In this document: piece after piece, positions 24,452 to 33,607 of the stretch | Position numbering within the stretch: the stretch's first letter is position 1 | Layout of the letters: each line of letters starts with the position of its first letter | DNA from: Candidatus Nomurabacteria bacterium | GTDB lineage: Bacteria > Patescibacteriota > Minisyncoccia > Phycocordibacterales > UBA9973 | Reading direction: 5' to 3' | Assembly (NCBI GenBank): GCA_943350445.1 | Contig: CALRAE010000006.1 | Coordinates: forward strand, 1-57,055 | DNA length: 57,055 nucleotides | Notes under the pieces: model-generated | What the model saw: the letters and a program-made list of their open reading frames with translations, nothing else | Told to the model about the DNA's origin: nothing | Databases searched by the model: none | Translations under genes and position numbers: made by a program

Positions 24452-25342
24452 TTATTTTAGTTTATCTCTGAAATTGTGCGCTATTATCGTATAAGTGAGT
24501 TGGGCAGCACCATATTCAGTGAGGACAGAATCTTGGATAGGGGCGACTTCTACAACATCCGCACCCACAAGCTCATGACCATCTATGGCGCGTTTTATAA
24601 GTTCTAAGCCATACCACCATTCTATACCCCCTTGAACAGCTGTGCCGGTACCAGGCATATGGCTCGGGTCAAAACCATCTACATCTATCGTGATATATAT
24701 GTACTTTGTCTTGATAGATTTCAAAATTTCATCTATATCGGGAACCGTATTGCCATTTCCCCATTCAAAAACTTTTATATTATTTTTCGGGTCACTAAAA
24801 TATTCGTATTCATTTTTATAATAAGTACGAATACCGACTTGGACAAGATTATAACCAAGTTCGTGCGCACGACGCATTACACAAGAATGTGCAAACCTTA
24901 TTGGTTTTAAGCTGTAGTCTTTATTATCATCACGTAAATCGCAATGTGCATCTATATCGAGGATGGTCACATCTTTTGGATTTACTTTTTTTGTAAGCGT
25001 TTGCAAAAGCCCAAGTGATACTGAATGTTCACCGCCAAGCAAAAATACAAATTTACCCTTGTCTAAAATTTTTTCACACTCCGAAGTAATTTTTCTAAGA
25101 GCTTTTTCGGGTGGAAGGGAGCTAATATTACCCAAGTTTTTTTGCCCAATTTTTATTTTTCTACAAGGTTCAGTTTTGTAATCACGATCAAAAAGCTCCA
25201 GTTTTGAATCAAGCATTTTTATAACTGCTCTAGGTCCATACTTTGCCCCCTTTCTGTTTGAAGTTGTTTTCTCATATCCCGCTAATAAAATAATTACATC
25301 AGCCTCGTCTGTTGTTTTTGCGTCAATAATTGAATCTATCAT
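24452..25342 (-). CDS. Ureohydrolase, probable agmatinase
   Basis: A 296-residue arginase/agmatinase-family enzyme. Manganese ligands are present: GGEHSVSLG (His), ILDIDAHCDLRDD (Asp-x-His-x-Asp) and ITIDVDGFDPSHMPGTGT (two Asp). The C-terminal VGADVVEVAPIQD resembles agmatinases more than arginases. It would release urea from agmatine to give putrescine. It converges with the DHS-like gene with zero spacing and has its own leaderless-type promoter on the minus strand. Arginase or guanidinobutyrase activity remains possible. Confidence 0.85.
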   Translation of the reverse strand: MIDSIIDAKTTDEADVIILLAGYEKTTSNRKGAKYGPRAVIKMLDSKLELFDRDYKTEPCRKIKIGQKNLGNISSLPPEKALRKITSECEKILDKGKFVFLLGGEHSVSLGLLQTLTKKVNPKDVTILDIDAHCDLRDDNKDYSLKPIRFAHSCVMRRAHELGYNLVQVGIRTYYKNEYEYFSDPKNNIKVFEWGNGNTVPDIDEILKSIKTKYIYITIDVDGFDPSHMPGTGTAVQGGIEWWYGLELIKRAIDGHELVGADVVEVAPIQDSVLTEYGAAQLTYTIIAHNFRDKLK

Positions 25343-25348
25343 TTTGGA

Positions 25349-25357
25349 AGTATATCA
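25349..25357 (-). promoter_or_regulatory. Extended -10 promoter, leaderless type, for the agmatinase-family gene
   Basis: On the minus strand TGA-TATACT ends 6 nt before the ATG at 25342. Confidence 0.6.
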
Positions 25358-25434
25358 AATAGCAAGAATAAAAACATCTTGAGTGTTATCATGCATGGTT
25401 AACTCGACAAGAACTAGATTGTATTGACTTTTTG

Positions 25435-25443
25435 TGTTACAAT
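25435..25443 (+). promoter_or_regulatory. Extended -10 promoter, leaderless type
   Basis: TGT-TACAAT ends 6 nt before the ATG of the 44-codon gene at 25450. Confidence 0.5.
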
Positions 25444-25449
25444 AGTGTT

Positions 25450-25584
25450 ATGGATAAGAAGTCAAAGATCCTGAAACTAATCTTTATTGTTGCCATACTT
25501 GTTTCTATCTTTTTCTCACATAAAAGGTCTTTCATTGATCGAAGTTTTGCAATTGTCGAAGAAGAAGCAGAGGAAACTCAATAA
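25450..25584 (+). CDS. Small membrane protein, 44 residues
   Basis: ATG at 25450 to TAA at 25582-25584. The protein has a basic start (MDKKSKILK), one hydrophobic segment (LIFIVAILVSIFF), then HKRSF and an acidic tail ending EEEAEETQ. It resembles the other single-span small proteins of the window in layout only. Support comes from a well-placed promoter and the 3-nt distance to the downstream permease gene. Function unknown. Confidence 0.55.
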   Translation: MDKKSKILKLIFIVAILVSIFFSHKRSFIDRSFAIVEEEAEETQ

Positions 25585-25587
25585 TTT

Positions 25588-26517
25588 ATGTCTCACTGGT
25601 TTCTCATAGCAATAATAGCACCTATACTTTGGAGTATAATAAATCATATAGATAAATTTATTCTTTCTAAGTATCAAGGTGGGCGAGGTGTGGGTGCATT
25701 ACTTATATTTTCTTCCCTTTCTTCTATTGTTGTTTTGCCTGTTATCGCCATTATTTATCGTTCAAAAATATTTAGTGTTTCTGTTACTGATTCTTTGATG
25801 CTGCTTCTGGTCGGGCTTTTAAGTGCAGCGGCTTTTTATTTTTATCTTAAGGCTATAGATAAAGAAGAAGCTTCAATTGTAATACCGATTTTTCAGCTGG
25901 ATCCCATTTTCGGTTATCTTCTAGGGTACTTTATTTTACAGGAACTTTTGAACGTAAACCAAATCATAGCATCAGTTTTAATTTTGGTAGGTATAATATC
26001 TCTTTCTGTAGAAAGCGATATTAATAAACATTTTCATTTTAAAAAAAGAGTTTTGATTTTAGTGGCTATCTCATCTTTTTTGTTTGCATTGAGCGGAGTT
26101 TTGTTTAAAAAGCTTGCTTTGGTAGACAGTTTTTGGATTTCAGTCTTCTGGCAGTATACAGGGCTCACTATTTTTGGAATCTTTGTTTTCATTTTTTATA
26201 AAAAATTCAGACATGATTTCAAAAACATGTTTACTGGACTCAGTTTTAATTTACTTTCTCTTAATATTCTTAGTGAAATTTTATATATGATTGGTGCTTT
26301 AGCGAATAATTTTGCTTTACTTATTGCCCCAGTATCTCTTGTATTTATTGTTAATAGTTATCAACCTATGTTTGTTTTTATTGTTGGAGTCTCTATTACC
26401 ATGTTTATTCCTAGATTAGTGAAAGAAAATATATCTCGTAAACATTTTTTACATAAACTTTCGTCAATTATTATTATACTAATAGGAAGTTATTTGTTAT
26501 ACTCATCTTCTAGTTAA
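25588..26517 (+). CDS. EamA/DMT-superfamily permease
   Basis: A 309-residue protein with about ten hydrophobic helices arranged as two five-helix EamA-like halves. The first half contains the AAAFYFYLKAIDKEEASIV region and the second VSLVFIVNSYQPMFVFIVG. Members export or import metabolites, amino sugars or nucleotide precursors; the substrate cannot be told. It follows a small membrane protein by 3 nt and is followed after 3 nt by a histidine kinase, so the three are likely one transcript. A permease next to a sensor kinase suggests, but does not show, a functional link. Confidence 0.75.
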   Translation: MSHWFLIAIIAPILWSIINHIDKFILSKYQGGRGVGALLIFSSLSSIVVLPVIAIIYRSKIFSVSVTDSLMLLLVGLLSAAAFYFYLKAIDKEEASIVIPIFQLDPIFGYLLGYFILQELLNVNQIIASVLILVGIISLSVESDINKHFHFKKRVLILVAISSFLFALSGVLFKKLALVDSFWISVFWQYTGLTIFGIFVFIFYKKFRHDFKNMFTGLSFNLLSLNILSEILYMIGALANNFALLIAPVSLVFIVNSYQPMFVFIVGVSITMFIPRLVKENISRKHFLHKLSSIIIILIGSYLLYSSSS

Positions 26518-26520
26518 TTT

Positions 26521-28164
26521 ATGGAACAATTTTGCCCTTGGGAATCAGCACAATATTTTGTTTATTCAAGTAATATACCTACGCTTTTTTTCTATTCACA
26601 TATTCCTGCTATGATAGCTGCCTTACTTGTTGGTTTTTTTGTTTTCCATAAAAGTGGTAAATCTAAAATAGGTACTTCTTTTTTGATAGTTAGTATCCTG
26701 TTCTCATTATGGAGTTTCTTTGATCTTATAATATGGGCAACCAACAGACCAGATGTTGTATTATTTTTCTGGTCTTTGCAGATATTATTCGAGCCACTTA
26801 TTTATTTGATGTGTTTTTATTTGGTTTATCTATTCGTTAAAAACAAAGATTTAACATTCATATGGAAATTCTTTGGAATACTTTTATATTCACCGGTGGT
26901 CTTATTCTTATCGACCGAATATAATTTAATAGGAGTAGATGTTAACTATTGTAATGCAATCGAAGGGTTTTTGGCTCAGTATTACACTTATATTGTTGAG
27001 TTGATATTCATATTATCTACAATATTTGTGACTATTTATGAATCTAGAAGAATTTCTAATTTATCAAGAAGAAAAGAAATAGCAATCTTTGGTTTAGGGG
27101 CTGTACTATTTTTAATAGCTTTTTCTTCTGGCAACATAATAGGGAGTTTTACAGAAAACTGGGTATTAGCACAGGCTGGTCTTTTTGGTATGCCCATATT
27201 TGTTGCTTTTTTTGCTTATATGATTGTTCGATTTCACACATTTAATATTAAATTACTTGGGGCTCAAGCACTTGTGTTTACACTTGGGTTTTTAGTTTTA
27301 GCTGTCTTATTTATAAGAAAAATCGAAAATGTCCGTATAGTTATTTTGTTTACTTTGGCTTTTATAACTATTTTGGGTTATAAGCTTATTCGTGGTGTTA
27401 AAAAAGAGGTACGACAAAAAGAAGAACTCGAGAAGTTGAATATTGATCTTCAAAATCTTATCAAACAAAGAGAGTCCTTGGTTCACCTCGTGACTCACAA
27501 GGTCAAGGGTTCTTTTACTCGTTCGAAATATATTTTTGCTGGAATTTTGGATGGTACCTTTGGCGACATAAATGAAGAAGTAAAGAGGAGGGCTGAGCAA
27601 GGACTAGAGTCTGATAATACAGGCATAGAAACCGTCGACTTGGTCTTGAATGCTGCCAATCTACAGAAAGGAACTATTAAATATGATATGAACGTAATTG
27701 ATTTCAAAGATTTAATTTTTAAAACTTTAGCTGAAAAAAAGGTTCAAGCAGAAGCTAAAGGACTTCAGATGAAAATTACTATAGAAGATGGTGCCTATAA
27801 TGTTCTAGGAGATCCTTTTTGGCTCAAGGATGCTGTTAATAACTTGATTGATAACGCTATCATATATACCAAGGCTGGAGAAGTAAACGTGGCGCTTCAT
27901 GATGGTGATGGCAAGGTGAAATTATCTGTTAAAGATTCGGGTATGGGCATAACCGAAGAAGATAAAAAGGTGTTATTCACCGAGGGTGGACGAGGCAAGG
28001 ATTCGGTCCGTGTGAATGTGGACAGTACTGGATATGGCCTTTACACTCTTAAATTGATCATAGAAGCACATAAAGGCAAAGTATGGGCGGAGTCAGAAGG
28101 TGAGGGGAAGGGTTCCACTTTCTTTATTGAGTTGGATGCATATACAGAAAAGAAGCTTTCATAA
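26521..28164 (+). CDS. Membrane sensor histidine kinase without adjacent response regulator
   Basis: A 547-residue protein. The N-terminal ~280 residues contain about eight hydrophobic helices, a 7TM-type sensor. A short coiled coil follows (KKEVRQKEELEKLNIDLQNL). In the dimerisation domain, LVHLVTHKVKGSF has a candidate phospho-acceptor His326. The ATPase domain has an N box at LKDAVNNLIDNAIIY, a G1 box at VKDSGMGI and a G2 box at STGYGLYTLKLIIEAHKG. The F-box region is short. No receiver-domain gene is nearby, so its partner must be elsewhere. It is probably cotranscribed with the upstream EamA permease. Confidence 0.88.
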   Translation: MEQFCPWESAQYFVYSSNIPTLFFYSHIPAMIAALLVGFFVFHKSGKSKIGTSFLIVSILFSLWSFFDLIIWATNRPDVVLFFWSLQILFEPLIYLMCFYLVYLFVKNKDLTFIWKFFGILLYSPVVLFLSTEYNLIGVDVNYCNAIEGFLAQYYTYIVELIFILSTIFVTIYESRRISNLSRRKEIAIFGLGAVLFLIAFSSGNIIGSFTENWVLAQAGLFGMPIFVAFFAYMIVRFHTFNIKLLGAQALVFTLGFLVLAVLFIRKIENVRIVILFTLAFITILGYKLIRGVKKEVRQKEELEKLNIDLQNLIKQRESLVHLVTHKVKGSFTRSKYIFAGILDGTFGDINEEVKRRAEQGLESDNTGIETVDLVLNAANLQKGTIKYDMNVIDFKDLIFKTLAEKKVQAEAKGLQMKITIEDGAYNVLGDPFWLKDAVNNLIDNAIIYTKAGEVNVALHDGDGKVKLSVKDSGMGITEEDKKVLFTEGGRGKDSVRVNVDSTGYGLYTLKLIIEAHKGKVWAESEGEGKGSTFFIELDAYTEKKLS

Positions 28165-28193
28165 AAAATGATTGTATAGTATTGTTATTCTTG

Positions 28194-31100
28194 ATGGAGG
28201 ATAATCAAAACACACAGACTAAGCCAAAATCAGACGCAGCGCTTCGCGAAGAAGCTATTTTAGAGTTTTGGAAAGAAAATAATATCTTTTCGAAGACTTT
28301 GAGTGCGACAGAGGGTAAAAAGGAGTATGTTTTTTACGAAGGTCCACCTACAGCGAATGGCAAACCAGGGATTCATCATTTAGAAGCACGTGCATTTAAG
28401 GATGCTATACCGAGGTATAAGACAATGTGTGGATTTCATGTCCGTCGAAAGGGTGGGTGGGACACTCATGGATTACCCGTAGAGCTTCAGGTGGAGAAGA
28501 AGCTGGGACTTAACTCTAAGAAGGCAATAGAAGAATACGGTATCGCAAAATTTAATAAAGAATGCAAAGAAAACGTGTGGGAGTATTTAGATGTGTGGAA
28601 TAAATTCACAAAGCGTATCGGTTTTTGGGTGGATCAAGAAAATCCTTATGTGACGTATCACAACAATTACATTGAATCTGTTTGGAATGTTGTTAAAAAA
28701 GTAAATGAACAGAAATTACTCTATAAAGATTATAAAGTCGTCCCATGGTGTCCACGCTGTGGAACTGTGCTGTCTTCACATGAGCTTGCGCAGGGGTATG
28801 AGGATGTAAAAGATCTTTCAGTTTATGTGAAGTTTAAGATTATAGGTTTCACAAAGGCGTATTTTTTAGCGTGGACCACGACTCCATGGACATTACCTGG
28901 GAATGTTGCTCTTGCTGTTGGTAAAGATATTGATTATGTGGAGATTAAGGTTGGTGAGGAGATTCTTGTGCTTGCAAAAGAACACCTCTCCGTTATTGCT
29001 GAACCATATGAAATTATTGCAGACCATAAGGGTAAAGACATGGTTGGTATGCAATATGAATCCCTTTTCCCATTTCTAACTAAAACTATTTCTGAAAATG
29101 AGAAATCAAAATTGGATAAAGCTTTCAAGGTATATGTAGCGGATTTTGTAAACACAGGAGATGGTACTGGTATCGTACATACGGCTGTAATGTACGGACA
29201 AGATGACTTTGTGCTTGGGACCAAAGTCGGCTTGCCCAAGCACCATCTTGTGAATCTTGAAGGCAAATTTATAAAAGGTACAGGATTCTTAGAGGGCCGA
29301 TTTGTAAAAGAGACAGATACAAACGGTAAGCCTACTCTAGCAGTAGATATTGTAGATGATCTAAAGAAAAGAAATTTATTCTTCAAACAAGAAAACTATA
29401 AGCATTCATATCCACATTGTTGGCGTTGCCATACTGCGCTTATATATTATGCACGAGATTCATGGTATATACGTATGTCTGACCCAAAGATTAAAAAACA
29501 ACTGATCAGTGAAAATAAAAAAATAAATTGGGAGCCAAAATATATACGTGATGGCCGTTTCGGTGAGTGGCTAAGAGAGATAAAGGATTGGGCGATTTCT
29601 CGTGAGAGGTATTGGGGTACACCACTACCAGTATGGAATTGTGATTCTTGTAAAAAGGTAGATGTTGTGGGAAGTATTGAAGATCTAAAAGATAAAACAA
29701 AAAAATCTGGTAATAAATACTTTGTGATGAGACATGGTGAATCTGAAAGTAATATAAAGAATAATATGCATGGAGTTGTGTCTTCTCGAGCCGAAACTGT
29801 GGATCATTTAACTTTAAAAGGTCAGGCCCAAGTAGGTAAGACAGCAAAATACTTGAAGGGTAAAAAGTTTGATTTGATCTTTGTTTCACCATTTATGCGC
29901 ACTCGAGAGACGTTAGATATCCTAAAAAAGAATCTAGGTTTTAAAGATGAGCAAATCATCTTTGATGAGAGGTTGGTAGAATTAAATGCTGGCGATTTTG
30001 AGGGAAAGCCTTGGGATGAGTATAGAGGCATGTTCAAAAATGAGAAAGACAGGTTTATGAGCCCTATTCATGGAGGGGAATCATTACTTGATGTGAAAAA
30101 AAGGATGGGGGATTTTATATATGAGCTAGAAGAAAAATATCAAGATAAAAAGATACTTATAATCTCACATGGTTCTCCACTTTGGATGTTCTTTTGCGTG
30201 CTAAATGGATTTAATGTTGATGAATCAATTGCTATGACTGGTGGAGTATTTAGACATGCTGAACAAGTGGAAAGAGATGCAGATGGTAAATTTAAACTTT
30301 TGGCCAATGCTGAGGTTAGAGATTTGGATTTTCTGTATATTCCCCATAACGAAAATTATGAATTAGATTTGCACAAGCCTTATATTGATAAGATAAAGCT
30401 TGTCTGCAAATGTGGTTTTCTTCTAGAACGAACCAAGGAGGTTATGGATGTATGGTTTGATTCTGGTGCTATGCCATTCGCTCAGGACCACTATCCTTTT
30501 GAGAATAAAAAATTGGTGGATAAAAAAGGCTATCCGGCGGACTTTATTTCAGAGGCTATCGATCAGACTCGTGGATGGTTCTATACTCTTCACGCTGTGG
30601 GAGTGCTTATGGGCCGAGGCAGAGCATACAAAAATGTTATTTGTCTTGGACACTTACTCGATGCTTCTGGTAAAAAGATGTCGAAGTCTCTAGGGAACGT
30701 TGTTGACCCTTGGGTTATGATGGAGAAATATGGGGTGGACACACTGCGTCTATGGATGTATTCAGTCAATCAACCTGGTGAATCGAAGAATTTTGACGAA
30801 AAAACAGTGATGCTTCTTCATCAGCAAGTATTCGGATTGCTCTATAATGTTCTTGCTTTTTATGAACTCTATAGAGACAAAAATTTAGAGACAGACAATC
30901 GTCCTAAATTAAAAAACATCTTGGATCAATGGATTTTAGCTAAACTAGACGAACTAATAAAATTATCTACAGAGAATCTTGATAATTATAAATTACTTGA
31001 ACCTACGAGGGCTATGCGTGATTTTATTGGAGACCTCTCTACTTGGTATTTGCGTCGTTCTCGTGAACGAATCAAAGAAGGGGATAAAGAGGCTAAGCAG

Positions 31101-31730
31101 ACCTTGTATTTTGTTTTGAAAACAGTGGCGAAAATCATGGCACCCTTGGCACCATTTACAACAGAGGATTTGTGGTTAAAATTGAGAAATAAAAAGGACT
31201 TTGAAAGTGTGCATTTGGCAGAATGGCCACAGGCAGGAAGGGTAAATGATAAAGTTATTGAGAAGATGAAAATGACTCGTGAGATTGTTTCTTTGGGTCT
31301 AAAAGAAAGACAGAAAGCTGGTTTACCCGTTCGACAGCCACTCTCTAAACTAGAAGTTAAAAAATTTGATCTAGAAAATGAGTACATCGAATTGATTAAA
31401 GATGAATTGAATGTAAAAGAGGTAAGACAAGATAAAAATCTTGAAGGGGATATGCAACTTGATAAAGTTATTACCCCAGAATTGAAAGCGGAAGGAGACT
31501 ATCGCGAACTTTCACGTGCTATTCAGGATATGAGAAAAGAAAAAGGCCTCACGCCGAGCGATGTGATTTCTCTTGTTTTTGAAACGAGCCAAAAAGGCAA
31601 AGAGTTGTTAGAAAAATTTGCTTCTGATATGAAAAAAACCGTTCTAGTATCAAAAATAGAATTTAAAGAAAACGATGGGCAAGAGGTAAAAGTGGGGGAT
31701 TTAGTTTTCAAAGTAAAAATTAATAAATAA
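28194..31730 (+). CDS. ileS: Isoleucyl-tRNA synthetase with an inserted histidine-phosphatase domain
   Basis: A class I synthetase of 1178 residues from the ATG at 28194; a TTG at 28182 is also in frame. Synthetase parts: TANGKPGIHHLEARAF (HIGH region), GWDTHGLPVE, zinc-type VPWCPRCG, the editing domain with WTTTPWTLPGN, FDSGAMPFAQDHYPF, and KMSKS as ASGKKMSKSLGN. Between GSIEDLKDK and DLHKPYID, in the catalytic domain, residues about 500-720 form a full phosphoglycerate-mutase-like phosphatase. It has VMRHGESESN (Arg513, His514), SPFMRTRETL, LVELNAGDFEG (acid) and ISHGSPLW (second His659). All catalytic residues of that domain are kept. The -10 box TATAGT at 28175-28180 leaves a very short leader. 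Confidence 0.95.
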   Translation: MEDNQNTQTKPKSDAALREEAILEFWKENNIFSKTLSATEGKKEYVFYEGPPTANGKPGIHHLEARAFKDAIPRYKTMCGFHVRRKGGWDTHGLPVELQVEKKLGLNSKKAIEEYGIAKFNKECKENVWEYLDVWNKFTKRIGFWVDQENPYVTYHNNYIESVWNVVKKVNEQKLLYKDYKVVPWCPRCGTVLSSHELAQGYEDVKDLSVYVKFKIIGFTKAYFLAWTTTPWTLPGNVALAVGKDIDYVEIKVGEEILVLAKEHLSVIAEPYEIIADHKGKDMVGMQYESLFPFLTKTISENEKSKLDKAFKVYVADFVNTGDGTGIVHTAVMYGQDDFVLGTKVGLPKHHLVNLEGKFIKGTGFLEGRFVKETDTNGKPTLAVDIVDDLKKRNLFFKQENYKHSYPHCWRCHTALIYYARDSWYIRMSDPKIKKQLISENKKINWEPKYIRDGRFGEWLREIKDWAISRERYWGTPLPVWNCDSCKKVDVVGSIEDLKDKTKKSGNKYFVMRHGESESNIKNNMHGVVSSRAETVDHLTLKGQAQVGKTAKYLKGKKFDLIFVSPFMRTRETLDILKKNLGFKDEQIIFDERLVELNAGDFEGKPWDEYRGMFKNEKDRFMSPIHGGESLLDVKKRMGDFIYELEEKYQDKKILIISHGSPLWMFFCVLNGFNVDESIAMTGGVFRHAEQVERDADGKFKLLANAEVRDLDFLYIPHNENYELDLHKPYIDKIKLVCKCGFLLERTKEVMDVWFDSGAMPFAQDHYPFENKKLVDKKGYPADFISEAIDQTRGWFYTLHAVGVLMGRGRAYKNVICLGHLLDASGKKMSKSLGNVVDPWVMMEKYGVDTLRLWMYSVNQPGESKNFDEKTVMLLHQQVFGLLYNVLAFYELYRDKNLETDNRPKLKNILDQWILAKLDELIKLSTENLDNYKLLEPTRAMRDFIGDLSTWYLRRSRERIKEGDKEAKQTLYFVLKTVAKIMAPLAPFTTEDLWLKLRNKKDFESVHLAEWPQAGRVNDKVIEKMKMTREIVSLGLKERQKAGLPVRQPLSKLEVKKFDLENEYIELIKDELNVKEVRQDKNLEGDMQLDKVITPELKAEGDYRELSRAIQDMRKEKGLTPSDVISLVFETSQKGKELLEKFASDMKKTVLVSKIEFKENDGQEVKVGDLVFKVKINK

Positions 31731-31731
31731 T

Positions 31732-32382
31732 ATGGTAAGAAAAATTTCTGAGATATATGCTGAGTATAAAATCATGCCAAACTTGCAGATGCATATGTAT
31801 CGTGTGGCTGCCGTGGCTTCCTTAATTTATGATAATTTCAATGAACCTCTTAATAAAGAAGAAATAATAACTGCTTGTCTACTCCATGATATGGGAAATA
31901 TTATTAAGTCTGACCTCAGTTTTCTACCTGAACTTTTAAAACCAGAAGGTTTAGAATATTGGCAAAAAGTGAAAGATGGGTTTATCGAAAAATATGGTAA
32001 TGATGACCACGAAGCTCATGTAAAAATACTAAAAGAGCTTGGGCTGTCTACTGAAATTATTGGGCTGGTAGACCAAGTTCGATTCTCTCTTTTGTGTGCA
32101 CAGCGAGACAAGGCTGATATAAATATAAAAATAACCCATTATGCTGATGGGAGAGTGGACCCATACGGTATTGTGTCTTATGAAGAACGAATGGAAGAAG
32201 CCAAGTCGCGATATAAAGATAGAGATAATTTATTTCCTCTTAAAAATCGAGAGAAACTAATAGAGTGTGGTAAAGATATGGAAAGACAAATTTTTGCAAA
32301 ATGTAAAATAAGACCAGAAGATATAAACAATGAAACAGTGGCTCCAATCATTTCAAGCTTGAGAAATTTTGTGATAAAATGA
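31732..32382 (+). CDS. HD-domain metal-dependent phosphohydrolase
   Basis: A 216-residue protein with a YfbR/HD-type arrangement: NLQMHMYRVAAVASLI (first His), EEIITACLLHDMGNI (HD pair) and a later Asp in HYADGRVDP. It probably hydrolyses a nucleotide or another phosphorylated small molecule. It starts 1 nt after ileS and is followed after 4 nt by an alpha/beta hydrolase. The substrate is unknown. Confidence 0.8.
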   Translation: MVRKISEIYAEYKIMPNLQMHMYRVAAVASLIYDNFNEPLNKEEIITACLLHDMGNIIKSDLSFLPELLKPEGLEYWQKVKDGFIEKYGNDDHEAHVKILKELGLSTEIIGLVDQVRFSLLCAQRDKADINIKITHYADGRVDPYGIVSYEERMEEAKSRYKDRDNLFPLKNREKLIECGKDMERQIFAKCKIRPEDINNETVAPIISSLRNFVIK

Positions 32383-32386
32383 AGGA

Positions 32387-32959
32387 ATGAAAAAAGTTCT
32401 CATTTTTCATGGATTCCAAGGGAAACCAAATGGTGGATGGAGGCCTTGGTTAATGCGCGAATTAGATAAAAAAGATGTATACGCATGCGCATTACCTATG
32501 CCTACTCCAGACAGATCGCAAAAAGATGAATGGATTAAAACTATTCGAGAAGCTGTTGGAATTCCAACAGAAGAAATATTTCTAGTTGGTCATTCTTTAG
32601 GGGTACCTGCAATTTTACGTTATCTGGAAACTTTGGATAAAAATGAAAAAATTGGTGGTGCTGTTCTTGTTTCTGGACCCTCCACTATTCTTAATGGAGA
32701 AAATAAAGAATCAAAGCTTAGAAAAATAGACAATTTTTTAGATACTCCATTTAACTTTGATTATATAAAACAAAAATCGAACAATTTTACTGTTATTCAT
32801 GGAGATAACGATAAAAAGGTTCCATTTAAACATGCGGAAATAATTTCGAAAAATCTTTCTTGTAATTTAGCTACTATTCCGAAAGGGGGACACCTGGGTG
32901 GTAGTGATAAATTTTACGAATTACCTCAACTTTTAGAATCTTTACAAAAAATGTTTTAA
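32387..32959 (+). CDS. RBBP9/YdeN-like serine hydrolase
   Basis: A 190-residue alpha/beta hydrolase. It begins KVLIFHGFQGKPNGGWRPWL and has the nucleophile elbow FLVGHSLGVPAIL (Ser), the acid strand FTVIHGDNDKKVPF (Asp) and the His of IPKGGHLGG. The small cap-less size matches RBBP9-like hydrolases. The substrate is unknown. It lies 4 nt after the HD gene and 12 nt before a beta-lactamase-fold gene, all in one run of small hydrolases. Confidence 0.85.
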   Translation: MKKVLIFHGFQGKPNGGWRPWLMRELDKKDVYACALPMPTPDRSQKDEWIKTIREAVGIPTEEIFLVGHSLGVPAILRYLETLDKNEKIGGAVLVSGPSTILNGENKESKLRKIDNFLDTPFNFDYIKQKSNNFTVIHGDNDKKVPFKHAEIISKNLSCNLATIPKGGHLGGSDKFYELPQLLESLQKMF

Positions 32960-32971
32960 TTTTAAAAAAAT

Positions 32972-33607
32972 ATGAAAATTAAGAAAATTGGACACTGCTG
33001 TTTAGTTTTAAATATCAATGGTGTGAAAATTATGACTGACCCGGGGTCCTTTTCTACTGAACAAAAGAGCGAAGTAGGTATAGATCTTGTTTTGTATACT
33101 CACGAGCACCAAGATCACTACCATCTAGATACACTGAAAGAAGTATTAAAAAATAATCCGAATGTAAAAATAATAACTAATACTTCTGTTGGTAAGTTGC
33201 TTACTGAAGCTGGAATCGAATTTAAAAAAGTTGAAGATGGAGATACTTTTGATTTTAACGGCATAAAAATAAAAGGTTTTGGTACTTTACATGCCGAAAT
33301 ATATGGTACATACGGTAGAGTCCAAAATACTGGCTATATGATAGATAATTTGTGTTTTTCTGGTGATGCTTTTGCAGATCCTAAATGTGAGGTGGACATA
33401 TTAGCCTTACCAATTACTGGGCCTTGGATGAAAATTAAAGATGTAATTGATTATGCAAAAATGTTAAAGCCCAGAAGTGTATTTCCAGTACATGATGCCC
33501 ATATTAAGGAATGGGCAGAATTTATTTACAGAGTTCCAGAAAATTTACTGAAAGAAAACAATATCGCATTCAAAAAACTAGAATTAGGTAAAGAGGAAAA
33601 TCTCTAA
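32972..33607 (+). CDS. Metallo-beta-lactamase-fold hydrolase (UlaG/UPF0173-like)
   Basis: A 211-residue protein. Motifs: MTDPGSF, LYTHEHQDHYHLDTL (H-x-H-x-D-H), GTLHAEIYG, LCFSGDAFADP and FPVHDAHIKEWAEF. The short size and the GHCCLVLNINGVKIMTDPG start are typical of the UPF0173/UlaG-like branch, which acts on small organic substrates. Its stop overlaps the recO start by one nucleotide (TAATG). Confidence 0.85.
   Translation: MKIKKIGHCCLVLNINGVKIMTDPGSFSTEQKSEVGIDLVLYTHEHQDHYHLDTLKEVLKNNPNVKIITNTSVGKLLTEAGIEFKKVEDGDTFDFNGIKIKGFGTLHAEIYGTYGRVQNTGYMIDNLCFSGDAFADPKCEVDILALPITGPWMKIKDVIDYAKMLKPRSVFPVHDAHIKEWAEFIYRVPENLLKENNIAFKKLELGKEENL

Noticed and set aside
29506-29892. Long minus-strand frames opposite ileS and other genes
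   Set aside because: They lie entirely opposite strongly conserved genes, have no promoter at the usual position, and show no recognisable protein features.
33040-33052. Possible fourth family A core (GACCCGGGGTCC) in the MBL gene
   Set aside because: Only a short CCGGG/GGTCC similarity within normal coding sequence; no 41-bp match and no arms.
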